Assembly: GCF_905220565.1 (NCBI RefSeq)
Contig: NC_059415.1
Span: 3,950,001 to 4,014,000 of the forward strand
Direction: 5' to 3'
DNA length: 64,000 nt
Source of the DNA: Melitaea cinxia
Taxonomy: Eukaryota > Arthropoda > Insecta > Lepidoptera > Nymphalidae
Part shown: in pieces, positions 13,001 to 28,000 of the stretch
Position numbering within the stretch: position 1 is the stretch's first letter
Layout: every line of letters starts with the position of its first letter
Position numbers and translations under genes: made by a program
Notes under the pieces: generated by a model
What the model was told of the DNA's origin: nothing
The model's input: the letters and a program-made list of their open reading frames with translations, nothing else
Databases searched by the model: none

Positions 13001-16000
13001 AGATTTCAAGGTTTGCAAAATTTTATCATAAAAATAGGTTACACGTAAAGTGTAGTTGTAGATCATGCAAATATCTTTAAAAATTCTATCAAAATATTAA
13101 AGATATAACGATTGAAAAAGTTGAAAAAAGTTGAGCACTTCATAATATCCACACGTTTCCACACCACCCGTGTGGTGTAGTTTGCGCCTAAACCGCTCTG
13201 CTTTCTTCTTGTTCATTTTTTTTATACCAAGCTTGAATTAGAATATCAAGCTTATCAATAAAACAAATGAATGTTGATGTTCCTGACCTAACTGGCAAAT
13301 TAGACTAACTAAAGAGAGTAAAATGTTAGTCTCACTGCTGCAAGTCCATGATCTGCTTCTCCTTCTGCGCCTGCTCCTCCTGCGACATCTGCACCAGCTG
13401 CAGCAGGCGCTCGGTCTCGGCGGCGAGACGGCGCGCTTCCTCCTCGCTCGTCTTCAGCTGCTGCTTCAGCGCGTCCGCCTCCTTCTGCGTCTCGCCGAGC
13501 TTGCGGTTCATATCCGTCACTGCTGCCGCACTGCCTCCAGCCTGGATATTATAATTACATTTTTTTCTATTATGAAACGAAAAAAAAAATCAAGAGTTTA
13601 AATTAACATGGTTAGTTTTATTACTAAAATTATTTAAAAACGGAATATTTACCATTTTTTTTTTCATTTTGCGATGCTAGAAATTTCGACGTTTTCGACG
13701 TTTTTTTAGTAAAATTTAAATAGGAAATTCAAATTTAAATAGGACCACACGACAAGCACCAGTTTTGGAATAAAAAAGGTATAGTCAAAATCGGTACATC
13801 CGGTAAAAAAGTTATAAGGTAACACACGTTAAGAATAAAATATAATTAAGTTAAAATATAATCTTTTTTAAAAGTTACTTAGTAAGTAAATAAAAAATCG
13901 TGCTCAACGGTCCCTACTAACATTTTTTCTGTGTGGTGGGTCAAGAAACATAAAATAAATAAGTGCAAATATCTGTATGTCCAATATAAATGTTGGATAT
14001 GAGCGGGGATTGAGCCCATAATCACCGGCGCGATAGACGGAGCTGTGTCTGTTGCACCAACGCGTCGTCAAAATTTTTGTTTTACTTGTATTGTACATTG
14101 GTTTCAGCTAAGGCTTTACACTATTTAGGAATGACTGATTTATTCAGCCGTCTATATTGAGATTATTATTTGCAAGCACCTTTGAGTGAGCCTAAAAAAG
14201 TAACTGATGTGATATCCACCCATCCTTATAAAATTTTGAGTAAGTATGCGTATATATACGTTTTATAATGTATTTATTTGATAGTTAGTGTAAATTATAG
14301 AAATAAGGTTAATTGGCTGTATCAGTTATTTTCTATGTAAAATAAATTTTTTTCAATATATCTTACCTTCCTCAAAGATGCTTCCATTTGGTCCATTTGT
14401 TCTTTTCGTTTCTTTAACTGTCGATCTAATTCCATCAGCGACTTCTCCTTCTCCTCCACGTCTTTTCGTTTATTTTCAACCATTCTTCTGTTCTCTTCAA
14501 ATTGTCTCCTCGCGTCTTCTAACTTCTTAAATTCTTCTTGTAGTTGTCTTCTAGCTTGAGCGGTATCTTCCCCAGCTTTGGCGTTCTGACTGCCAGCCGC
14601 CTGGAGTTTCTTGTTCGCTTCTCGGAGATCGAGCTGTTGTTGATAAAATTGTATTAAGAAATGACCCTTACTGATTTGTCAAACAAGAAGGTATATAAAG
14701 AAGTAAACAGCAGCATCAAGTAACATTTAAGCCAGATTTTGCAACAATTTCAGTTTAAAGTATTGTTTGGAAGCTTGATATAATAGAAGCAAAATTTGTA
14801 CATAAACTTGGCAAAGTATAATCGCAGCAACAAATTCAACCACAACATAAATTTTATTGAACAATTTTTAATATACACGATCATGGAATTGCAAGTACAA
14901 AGTTGAATAGCAGATACGGCTGAAAAAGACAAGAAAATATAACAATCACGTAATCATTTAAAGCTTTAATGTATGTATATTTGCACCAAATATTTTACAC
15001 AACAACACAGAGTGAGGGTTGTGTGTGGACGAGTGCTCGTGTGATTTCAATGTCAGGTGCATCTTAACGATTATGATTTTGTACATTCTCATGAAATTTT
15101 CGTCCAAAAACGTTGCGATGATGGAACTAATAAAATAAATACGAATAATTATAATGAGGGGTTGGAGGATGCCCTGCGGGCTGTGGGAGGCATGCTACTA
15201 TACAACAATTATATACATGACAACCGGCGAAGATGATTCCAAATAAAAATTAAACGTATGAACATCGAAATCAAAACATCTACTCCATAACACCGGTGCA
15301 ATGATTTAAGCAGACAACGCACGCGAATCGATTACAGTTCAATCGAGTCTGAGATACTTAATGATAATTCTTTCACAGTTCAGTGACAAAGCTATAAAAT
15401 AGTAGTTTCAAACTCGATTTAACCACGCATTGCCGTCCCGACAACCGCTCGTGCTCGGGCTATCCTCCAACTGACCTGGCTCTTCTCCAATTCTTGAACG
15501 AGCATCTCGAGCTGCGACTGGCAACGCTCCCTCTCCACTGCGAGGGACCGCGCCTCCGCTTGAGCCGCTTCAAGCTGCTTCTGAACTTCACGCACGTCGG
15601 ACGGTCCTCGCGCTTGAAGCTGCTGCAATTGCTGCTGTTGCGCCTGGAATTGTTTCTCCAAAGATTGTAAACGCTGTTGACATTCTGACAATGCTTTTTC
15701 CGCTGCAATAGCTTTCGTTTTCTCCGATTCAACGATAGCCTTCCATTTCTCGATTTCGCCAGCTCTTTGTGCGTCTTTTTCTGCTCTTTCTGCTCTTTGC
15801 CTGAAAGCGTCTTTCTCTTTGGATACGGTTTGCACTTGTTGTTGAAGCTTAGCAATTTCTCTATCTCTACTCTCAATAACCGATTTTGCACCCCGTTCGG
15901 AGTCTTGAGCTATTTTTCTTTGCTCTTCCTTTAATCTACGCACTTCTTCACGCTGCTTCTGAAGTTCTGTTTCCGAAGCATTTAATTCTCGCTGGAAATT

Positions 16001-19000
16001 TACTAGCATGTCCTGAGATTTTTCTAATTGTGCTACTAACTGATCACGTTCAATTGTCAGTTGCTTTGTATCAGCCTCAAGTTTAACTATTTGTTTTTCT
16101 ATTGCGTCAGCCTGTTTATCCCTTTGCTCTAAAATAGAAGCCATCTTCTCTCTATCTCGCACAGATTGGGCTAATTCTTGCTGCAATTTCACTAGAGTTT
16201 CTTGCGTTCTGTGGTCTAGAGTTCGCTGTTGTTGTTCGATATTACGTCTTGTATTTTGTATTTCAGCTCTAAGAGCGTCTCTTTCTTGTTCTATCTGACG
16301 CATTTCAAGGATTGTTCGTTCCAGACGCTCATGCATTCTACCTAATTCGTTAGTCATTCTATCATACTCTACGCGTGTTGTTTCATTTGTCTCTTGATAT
16401 TTAGCTAAATGCATCTGAGATTTTTCAAGCTCTTTAGCTAAGCGACCCGCCTCCATTTCCGTAGCATCTCTAGCTTGAATTGCTTTTTCTAATTTATCAC
16501 GAAGTCGTTCGATTTCTAATCTATCTTCCGTCCTTGCTTTGTCGCCAGCAACTGCTTGAAGTTTCATCCTCTCAATCTGTTGCAATTCACCTTTGAGTCT
16601 TTCATTATCTTTATCTAACTGTTCAGACCGCAATTTTAATTTTTCACACCGATCCCTAAACTTTTCACACTCAATATGAGCGCGCTCAAGATCTGTACGC
16701 TGTTTTTCTACTGCCGCAGTTAGTTTTGCTACTTCACTCTTAGAAAGTTCTAGCTGTATATTTAACTCATGGAATTTCGTTTCTGCTTGTTCTTTCTCAC
16801 TTTGCAGTCGTTGAATTTCAGTCTGAGACGCATCGTATCGTTCACGCGTTTTATCAAGCTCAGTCTGAAGTCTATTTATTTCTGAACTCCATTTATCCTG
16901 TTCGAATTGGTATTTACCTCGAAGACCTTCGACGCGATCGAGCTCCGAGCGAAGACGGGTTACTTCTTCTTCGGCCTTCCTCGCTCGCTCCAACTCTAGA
17001 TTTGTCTTCTCTAGTCGTGTGCGCAGTCTTTCCACCTCCAGTTTAGTTCGCTCGTGTTCTTCTTTAGTATCATGATATTTTCCATAACGTGCTGCATATC
17101 TCTCAGCTTCCTCCCTTGCTCCACTGGCATCAGCTTTAACTTTATCCAATTCTGCCTGAACTCTTCTCAACTCTGCAGATACTTTGTCGTGTTTGTCATA
17201 CATTTTTTCTAGTTCAATTTGCACCCTTGCCATTTCTTCTTGAGTTTTTTCATTTGATGCTTGTGCTTTACCACACTGAGTCATTGCCCGATCATATTCA
17301 AATTGCAAGCGTTCACCATCAGCAATAAGCTTATCCTTCTCAGCTTGTAACCTTCGCAGTTCGATTTGGCCCTTTTCGTATCGTTCTCGTACCATTTCAA
17401 TATCAACACAAAGTCTATCCATATCTTCTTTAGCTTTTTCTTCCTGTTCCTTAGTTCTACCAAGTTGTAACGAAGCTCTGTCGTACATTTCCTGTAATCT
17501 AGCTAACTCGTCCTGCATCTTCCTAGCATCCTCCCTAGATTTTGTAGCTAAATGAACATTTTTCTCCAACTCTAATTCAAGGCGATCCTTATCAGCTTCA
17601 AGAATGTCTATCTTATTCTGAAGACGGTAAATCTCGTTCTGTGATCTGAAACAAAAAAAAAATGGTAAAATAATATCATTACTAAACTTGTTTTTACAGC
17701 TAGACGAGTACACATCGTCACCAACACAAGACGACATTTAGAAAAATTGTACCTATCATACTTTTCAAGCATTTTTTCGTATTCTTTGTGCGCTATTTCT
17801 TTCTCTTCAATGGTCTTTTGCGTTGAGTATAGAGCTTTATCGAGTTTTTCTTTTAGGATTTCTAATTCAGTTAGGGCGTCGTCTCTTTCCATCTGAAAGA
17901 AAATATTATAATTTATTGGATAAATTGCGATACGGCTTTAATATTATCCAACTATTAACAAAATTTTATTTTTACAACAATTGATGAAATATGTACCGTT
18001 AATTTCTGATGTTGCTGATGTGCTTTTTCCCATCTTTCTCTGAGAACATCCAACTCAGTTGCAGCACTATCTCTGTCTCGAGCTGCTCTGTTGGCTGCTG
18101 CGGCTGCCGCTTCGGCGCGTTCACGACAACTTGCGGCTTCAGCTAATGCCGCATCTCTTTCTTTCTGTACACGACTCACAAGAGCCTGAAACAGAAGAAT
18201 TTAAAAAAAATTAGACTTAATTTTCTTTATACAACTAGGGCTCACGTGACGGTAATCGATTACCGCAGCTTATGACCCTACTCCCAATCCAGAAACTCTG
18301 GTTACCTTATTCACCACAGAAACACAACACTACTTGAGAACAGTGTTATTTAATTGTGATTTTTTGTAAGATCGAGGTACCCAATTGGGCTGGCATTTTG
18401 AAGATAATATTTTCTGCTACTGTACCTACAGTGCCTCAGTAAAATTTAAGTTTACACGCAGATACTTTCATTATTTGCAAAATCATTTCGAAGTCTCTCA
18501 TTTAATTAAACTTAATAAGGTTCGATATACATAGAAATAATAGGAATATGAAATTGTATAATCGTAATGATAAACTCAATTGAGTTTGTAAAAGTCGATA
18601 CATAAATAATCCGGGAAATCTCGTTCCGGAGTTGTAGCTATCTTGATCTTACGTCACAAAGTTCATCGGCCTTTAATCTCATTGTCAAAGGAAATACGAT
18701 CATCGGCAGCGATCGGTAGGGTGTTCACGACATATAAGTTAAATGGATTAGTATTAATATTACTTTGATACATATAAGAATTTTTGTAAATTGAAAATAC
18801 AAAGATACACGAATTCGATATGTTATAGAATTGCAGTTATTGTTTTTTTTTTGTTATTAGTTATAATATATAACGATGATACAGTAAGTAACTATCGTAA
18901 CGTAAAACTTTCCTAAACAATAAAATTAAATTTAAAATTATGAGACATTTGAAATTATAGGATGTTAAGAATAACTACGTACTAACAAAGAAAATATGTA

Positions 19001-22000
19001 ATAACAATAATTTTAAATGTTTGAAGGAATTATGTCATCTTTTAAAAATCAAGATAATGATAGAATTAATTGGGATGATCAATCTACAAGAACAGCTTTT
19101 TTGTAGAAAAATGTTTACCCCAAAAGGCCCCTGTCTATATCTTTTTTGTAGTTAAGCAAGTCCTATTGTCATCTGTAATAGGCACGAATGTGTACGTGTT
19201 ATTTTATTTGTTCTTTTTGTTACGCATTAATTGCTTGTAGCGGAAATAGTATTAACAATTAATTACGGGACAAAAGTGTTCATTTTTGTTGATGTTGATT
19301 AAAATGCAATGACAATTGAACGAAACTAATAAAACTAGGTAGTTAAAGTATAAATTTTATATCTATTTTTTATATTCAAAAACTAACTTGATAAAGTTCA
19401 TTTTGAATCTCTAAGAAACGATAATAACAATTTTTTGAAGGAATACTATGATAGATATATTACTTTGAAAATCCCAAATGTTTCTGGACTCATCTAAAAA
19501 TATTAAACAGTCAATAAATACATATCCCGCAAAAATGAAGCTTTGTGATAAAATTGCCACTAGTGGTTCTAGCTTGTGCAATCTCTTTGCGGATTTCTTC
19601 GCATCGGTCTACGACTCGAGTGAATATTCACAAAATTACTCACATGTCTCGAATGTTATCTCAGACGGCCTTTGCAATATTAATATAACCATCGAGGATA
19701 TAATCAGAAAGTTGAAAGGACTTGATGTAAGGAAAGGATCAGGTCCGGCAATTTGCCTTCTTTATTCATTAAGGAATGCGCTGTTCTATTATCATTACCA
19801 CTTCATTTAATATATAACAAATCTTTATGCACTGGTGTTTATCCTGAGGTACGGAAGTTAGCAAGAATAGTTCCTGTTTATAAGAATGGCGATCGTGAAT
19901 CTATAACCAACTACAGGCCAATATCAATACTCTCGACACTATCGAAAGTCTTCGCTACACCCAATTTTGTCACGCCACGTTCATCATGCTCTCTCAGAAT
20001 CTCAACACGAATTTATTGACTGTAGATCTACCATAGCAAATTTAGCTAATTTTATGAACTTCGTTACAACATCTATAGATGCGTGTAGACAAGTCGATGC
20101 AGTTTACACAGATTTCTCAAAAGCATTTGACAGGGTAAACCACAAACTGCTGGTGGCAAAATTCTTAACTTTTTTTAACACAAATCCCTGTTTTATCAAG
20201 CTGTGTCTGGTGTTCCTCAAGGATCAATTTTATGACTATTACTATTTAATATTTTCATTAACGACATTACCAATTGCATCAAGAATTCCAAATGTTTAAT
20301 TTATGCTGACGATTTAAAGCTTGCTAAAGAAATTACCAATAAGCATGACGTTAAATCTTAACAAGAAGATATCAATAGAGTTTTCGAATAGTGTAAGTTA
20401 AATGGAATGGAGCTGAACCCTTCCAAATGTTCATATATTTCCTTCACACGTAAACGATTTTTTGTTAAGGGAAAATATGTTATTGGTACGCACCAATTAC
20501 AGAAATTGGAGTACGTTCGCGATTTAGGTATCACTATTGATGCTAAGTTACGTTATAATGTACACATTGACAGCATATGCAAGTCGGCACGCAAGATGTT
20601 GGGGTTTGTTTTTAGAAATTCGAAACTATATGAAACTTAAAACCAAAAAAAAAATATTTACTACATTAGTAAGCTAGAATATGGAACACCCATTTGGAAC
20701 CCTAACTACCAGACCCATAAAGAGAGATTGGAAAGTATACAGATACGGCTTACGCAATTTTATTCTATTGGACAGGACAAAAGAATGCCCTACTACTCGC
20801 GGCTAAATAAGTTTCGGTTAAACTCATTCTCGAACCGGCGCAAGCTTCTTGATATGGTTTTCTTAGACAAACTAGTGAATGGAACTGTGGATAGTTCAGA
20901 ACTCCTAAGCAAAATTTCAATTAACGTTCCCTCTCGCGTACCACGATATCCCATTTCACTATTTGCTTATAAAACCCAGACAACAACCTCTAACTGAGGT
21001 AGAGCACAGCAGGAATTCCTGCTCAAAATATGGATAAGCCCAACTGGGGTAGTACCTCGACCTTACAGAAGATCACAGCAAAATAATACTGTTTTCAAGC
21101 AGTATTGTGTTCCTGTTGGTGAGTAAGGTGACCAGAGCTCCTGGGGGGATTGGGGATTGGGTCGGCAACGCGCTTGCGATGCTTCTGGTGTTGCAGGTGT
21201 CTTTAAGCTACGGTAATCGCTTACCATCAGGTGAGCCGTACGCTTGTTTGCCGACCTAGTGACATAAAAAAAAGAACAAACCTCGATTATTATTCCCTCA
21301 TCCCTAGACTGAGGTAGGCTCTACAGAGAATTTACAGTTAAAAACGAGTCATTAGACATCTTTGCAGATGAATAACCTAGCTGTATTTAAGAATAAACTA
21401 TTAAATGTTAAAAATCAAATGATTCCTCAAATCAAAAGCTATGTACCACTAATATTAATTTATATTAATTTATAATAGTAATAGCTATGTATTTAGTTCT
21501 TTATTTTGTCTGTATTTTTTTTTTGTTTAAATCTTGTATGTTCCAAATCTTTTGAATAGGCAGACGACTTAATTGTCTACCTTTAAGAGGAATTATATGT
21601 ATATATTTAATACCTTGGCATACAACTGATTGTAATTTTTTTTAAACATGTAATTCCGTTGGTGGTTTCTTACTAAATAAATAAATAAATCTATTTTGTC
21701 TTAAACATAAAAATAAAATAAATGATAAATAACAGTGTAAATGTGAAATTAACATTTAATTTAATTTTATTGTAATTCAAAATCAATCAAAATCTAAATA
21801 CAATGCAATGCATTACTATTCAGCAAATGACGATCTTATAGAAAGTTAACATCTATCTTCAAACAATCTTATGTATACACGATTTAATCATTCGCTAAAT
21901 ATTTTATTTTATATCTAGATTTGCTTAACGATAACTTTGGTTGCCTTTAAATTCGGAACTGCAAAGTCAATATTGATTCTAGTACAATACTAAAGGGTAT

Positions 22001-25000
22001 AACTTGGTATAACTTCCATTTTAAGTCACGATCGAACATAATTCGTGTAATCTGATCCGGGTGTATTGGTAAAGTATGATAGAAGTTTTTCGACGACATA
22101 AATGTATCGTGCTTATTGTGGTTTGATGTTTTTTTTTTCTTTTAATGTTGCTGTATAATTTTAAAAGAATATCGTGAAATGGTGATTTGTAGTTTTTAAG
22201 TTTCTTAGTAAAAGGTTTAGCTGTTTTAAACATTTATATAATTAAAGACAGCTATGAATAACTCCCGCAGTGGGATAGCGCTGTGGGTAAAGTTCCGAAC
22301 CTTTTTTTATATGGTGAAAGAGGCCTATGCCCAGCCGTGGGATGTTGTAGGCTGAGGCGATATCTATTAGTTTCAGTTATTAGAAAATAGATATAATCCG
22401 TCTATTACGGAATCGATTTCATAAATAGGATGAGAGCAAAGATCAAAAATATGATAAAGAAAAAACAAAACATAATTTTATTAAGTAGGATTCAAAAGCA
22501 CATTTGAAACATCACTTTACAAATTAAAATCGTTTGTTTTACTTAATTAATTATATTTAGTCGTAAAAGTAAAGCTACCACCGAGTACAAAACATTCATT
22601 GAAACATATCGCTGGTAAAACGTCTACTCCGTAACACTAATGACTCGTTTTAAGTTTAAGAATAAAATCAATACGATATAAGGAATAATATAAAAAGAAT
22701 AGTAAATTAAAAACGCCACGCAACTAATAAATAGTTTCCTGAAAAAGTTTTCATGACAAACACAAAATAACATCTACACAGTATTTAAATGGTGACGCCA
22801 GTCCGTCTAGACATCTCAGACTTCTGGGTTAATGTGTTCGGATGATGACGTCACGTGTACATTGTAATGATTTATGGGGATTACTGCTGCCAAGTTTCAC
22901 AAGGATCTCTTTATTGTCCTTGAACATTTATTACATAATACGTTCGCTATATTGCTCGTTACCTAATACGCGCATTTTCGTCTGTGTAATATAGTATTTT
23001 TTGGTACATAATTTACTACTATCTTAAGAGATGTTGTTCCTAAACACCCAAACCCTTTTAATAAACCTATGTACCTATATCTTACGAAAAGCTTAAAAAT
23101 CAGTACTCATATCACCAAGATAATTATGGTAATAAAATTGTCAATTCCTATTTCTTTATACCTATTATTATTATTTTATTAAGATAAAAAAAATGCTCTC
23201 GATTTTAACCCCGAGGCCAGTCTATTATTATATATCTGGTCCACTTATGTTTTTTATGCATATCTATTGAAGACATTTTTAAAATTTAATTCTGATGTAT
23301 TAAGCCGCTGTAATAGATACTGAATCTGAAATTTATTTTAATTTATCTGTCTTTATCTCGGTCGCGCATTACGCCAAACTAATAGCATGAATTTGGACGA
23401 AACTTCATAGTGAGAAGAAGTGGTAATTTTATCCTGTAATTAATTCCCGTGGAAGAGGGAACGAAGTTCACATAAAACGCGAATGAAGTCGCGGGTATAG
23501 CTTGTAAAGGAATAAATTTGTAACGAACAGCCATAGTGACTACATTTATGTACGGATATGGATGCGGGTCATTAATTTTCGAATATGTCGTACATTGAAT
23601 ATTTTATTTAATCACATTATGGCCAGAATTAACAAATTATAATGGACACCCAGCCACGAAATGACACAATTAATCCACGATAGTGAATAACATGGCTTAA
23701 ATACATTTGCGATAAGTAGGACTAATATTTTTAGTTAGTTATTTTATTCAACCAACTAAAGTACTAATTAATACACAAAATACACGTCAGACTGGCACGA
23801 AATTACAGATAATGCTCGAGTAGATTCATACTATGTTGACTGGTGTTATATGACCCTTATATAAAAAAAACATTTCAAAGGTATTTAAAAGATAAATCGG
23901 GATGTTAAGTATTAATGTATAGGTTTATACCTCATCATCTTCATCACTTCAGCCAATCGCAGTCCACTGTTGGACATAGGCCTCCACTAGTTTGTACCAA
24001 AAATGGCGTGAACTCATGTGTGGAGTCCGTTCAATGTGCCGTAAATTATACTTAAGTGATAAGCGCCTCACACATCTCATACTCAACGGCCCCCAATAGG
24101 ATTTTACTCCTGTGTCAGGGGTCCGGAAACATACAAAATCAAATGCGCAAACGGTTAGATCACTCACACCTGTATGGCCCCAAAAAATGTTTGCCATGTG
24201 CGGGGATCGAACCCGCAACGGTCGGCACGACAACCATAAGCCTTTGCGCTACAGCGTTATCCAATAATAATAATAATAGACTTACTTGTGCCTTGTCATG
24301 CTTGTCTCTAAATCTATCAGCATCTAATTGGGCAGTATCTCTTTCCTTCTGCAGTCTGGCAGCTTGACCGAGGGCTTTGTCAAGTTGAGACTGAAGCGAT
24401 TCAAAGTCGTATGCTGATTTCTCACGATCCACTTGCAACTGTAGAAGAAAAAATTGTTGCAATATACCTACGCAATATACTAAAAGACTTTAACTAATGT
24501 AAAGTCTTGAAAAATAGGTTTAATTTTTGTGTTTATTATTTCAAATTGTTGGAAACAATATTGAAATAATTTCTGATGTATCTGCTTTACATGAAATTTT
24601 GTAAACTAAATTACTCTTGAAGATTCTTTTTATTAAAAAGATAACCTATTGTCCCACACTGAAACATTTACATGCCAAAATATATAATATTTCAAGCCGT
24701 TAAATTAATTATATAACATTAGTTTTTGTTGGCTAAGTATGATAAATTTCAAAGCGATTATTATTTGACTTTGCTAAATTCTATTCCGGAAGTGGATACG
24801 TAAAATTTATAGGAAGTGTTTGTATTAAGCCCTTAAATTAATACACAACATTACTATAACTGTAGTATTATCAATTTTTTAAATTTAATTGTACCTTTCT
24901 CACTTCAACAGCGGACTTGTCTAATTTCTCTTGAAGCTTGTCAATCTCCGAATGTGCAGAATCAAGCGATGCTTGTAGTTTGTCTTGCTGTAATTGCGCC

Positions 25001-28000
25001 TTGCCAAGAGTAGCTTGTGTCCTTTCTAGCTCTTCTCTTGCTTTGTCTAGTTCTGCTGTTGCCTTGTCTCGCTCGGAGTGAAGGCGACTGATGGAGGATT
25101 GAAGACTGGTGGACAATATTAGATTAATGACTTTATTTCTATAATTAAGATATATATTTTTATGACTAAGGTGAACATCGTAGTCTTTGGACAACTGTTA
25201 TATGCTTAACTTTAACTGTACGCGCATTGCAGATCCTACCCCCGACTGATGCTCTTGTTATCTTACTCACTACAGGAACATAACCAGATTTGCGAGCAGT
25301 ATTATTTGGGTACGATTTTTTCTTTGTTAGGTTGAGGTGTTTCCACGTTTAGGCTACTCCAGATTATATTATTGATTAAGATATTTGGGTATTTTTGCCA
25401 ACTTAAAGTAAGAACTAGTCTTTAGGATCTTATGTGACTTGATGTCAATAAATTGTACGCTAAAAATAAAATTTATCACTTTTTCAATATATACAAATCT
25501 ATACAGATAAATAAAATCGGAGTGTCAGTTTGTAATATTAACATAACCACTTTTTACTAAATGCATATGGGTGTACACGTTACATATATACCAAAATAAC
25601 ATTTTTTTACAATTTTTGTTTGTCTGTCTGTGTCGTTATTCCAGCTAATCTCTGAAAGAGCTGGACCTATTTTGACGGGACTGCCACTATCAGACAGCTG
25701 ATGTAATAAGGAGTAACTTAGACTACTTTTATTTTACAAATAACTCTGTGAACTGAACAATAGTTGTTTTGTTAAATTCCACGCGGATGAAGTTGCGGGC
25801 GTAGCTAGTTAAGTAATAAAATAGAAATGAAGTATGAAATAACTTTAAAGAATCTTCAATTTTCTTCTGAGACTCCTACGATGAAAATAGACGTAACATG
25901 AAAAATCTTTTTAATATGTCTCTGTTCTGTCGTTATAATGTAAGAGACTTAATACATATTTTATATCAGATTATATCAGACTTTACGTTTTAAAGATGAG
26001 TCAATGTAAGCCCTTACTCGTAAATCTACCTAAATTTGTAAACCTAAAAATATTCGCCTGTCTTTTGAATTTTTAAAGTAAAAAATTATATAATTAAAAA
26101 TATTTACCGATCGTATTCTTCCTTCAGACTATCTTGTTCAGTTTGTGCATTTTCAAGTTTTGCTTTGAGACGATATACTTCACCCTGTGACTTTTCTAAT
26201 TTATCTTGAAGCGCACTTGCCTCGGATCTAGCTCTTTCAGCGTCAGCTTGCGTCACTCTTAGTTCTGCTTGAGTTCGTCTCAGTTCAGCTGATACCTTAT
26301 CTGCTTTCTCTTGAACTCGGTCTAATTCCTGAGATGTTGTTAATGTGCTTCTACCGAAAGTTGTTTGAGATCGCTCTAGCTCATGTTTTAGTCGTTCATT
26401 CTCTAGTTCTAGTCTAGCTAAACGCTGCTTTGCCGCTTCCCAATCAGCGCCAGATCTACCGACTTCACTCGCGGCCTTATCCAACTCAGCCTTCGACTTT
26501 CCTAATTCTGATTGAGAGCTTTCTAATTTAGCTTCAAGCCTATCTTTTTCTGCCTGAGCTCTTTCTAATCGGGCACCAAGTTTTTCCACTTCACTTTCAA
26601 GGGCATGAAGTTTCATTTTGTAATCTGCTATTTCTCTCTCATGTAACTCTCTCTCTTCATTTTTCTCGTGTTCTGCTCTGTCTCTTTGTTCTCTAAGCTG
26701 TTGAATTTGCTTTTCTTTATCGCCAATGACTTCTTCAAGGGAGGAAAGGGCACCTTCTGACGAGCAGTGATGGGCTTGCATTGCGTTGAGCCTGGCTCTT
26801 GCCATGTCTACTTGATTATCTTTTTCTTTCAGAAGATCCTCAAGGTTCTCAATCTAAAAAAATATTATAATAACCAATGTGACATCAAATAATTATTAAA
26901 ACATAAAAGCAAACAATGAAAAAAAGCGATACAATAAAAATAAAAAGTAGACATACCTTGAAAGAAAACAAAAACCACTAGCAGTACAAAACAAATTTAA
27001 ACAAATAATGTAAAAATAAATATATTCATAAACGTATATGAAACTAATACAATGAACATAGACGACTAAAACAAACCAAACATATGGTTAACACAATTTA
27101 TTTATAATAAAATAACAAATAAAATATAATTAAAACATAATTTCTCATTTACAAATAATAAAGTAAAAAAGTAACAAATAATACAAAATAGCACCTAGTA
27201 TCTAAAATTTCGCAGACTCTACAATTATTTAAGGCAAGGGAATGAAAGGTAATAACTTATCTAAGCCTAGAAAGTAATCTTTTCTAGTAAAAGCACTTTA
27301 AAAACTATCTTAAGATAAGTTTTAACTGACGAAGAAGATTTTATTAAAATTTGTCAAAATAATCTATATTCATGAACCTAACATTCAAAGAGATAAATTT
27401 TTAATTATCATAATATCACAAGTTTTTAAATAACAATCACAATGTTATCAAATTAGATAGTAATGTATGATGGATTTAAGAGAGACTTGATTTTATTATA
27501 ATTTACTGTCATAATGGAAACAGTCTTTCATTTAAAGTGAACGAAACTATGAAATTCTTTTCATATAAATTCGTTTTAGTATTAAATTTAGTACTTAACA
27601 AACATAGCTGAGCGCAATTTATGGTCTTTCTATCTAAATACTTTTACAAAACATTTGTTTACCTTTCTTTGCAGCACGTTTATCTTTCTATCTTTGATTT
27701 CTGAGTGATCTCTAAGTTCAGCGAGCTCATGTGCAGCAGCTAGAGCTGCTGCTGTTTTTTTCTCTACCATTCTGCTCTTCTCTTCAAGACGAGCTTTCAG
27801 TTCTTCGACCTGATGATTTAAAACGTATATAAAATCGGATAAAAGATAAATTTATAATAAAGAATTATCTACAAAGTTTCTAATCTTCAATTGTTATTGA
27901 AAGATTTTTATTTACATAATTTATTTTCTTTTATCTAACTTACGTCAGTTTGCAACATGCTATAATGTTCTTCTTTAGCGCAAAGCGATTCTTTGAGGAC

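Larger units (their letters stand above)
18186..24285 (-). other. large brp intron with transposon insertions
   Basis: This is a 6.1-kb intron between exons 9 and 10. It contains reverse repeat B (18238-18405), an antisense LINE (19478-21690) with nested repeat B, repeat C (22262-22362), repeat E (23345-23505) and a full repeat D SINE (23932-24283). The stretches 18406-19440 and 22363-23344 show no gene; a CRE/E-box overlap lies at 22846-22857. Confidence 0.75.

Noticed and set aside
15150..15200. Possible extra terminal brp exon in the intron after exon 12
   Set aside because: An acceptor-like CCACAG precedes a short open stretch, but the peptide matches no Brp or ERC segment.
23932..24460. 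Overlapping ORFs on both strands near 24 kb
   Set aside because: They mix SINE sequence with brp exon 9. Only the exon 24286-24438 is coding.
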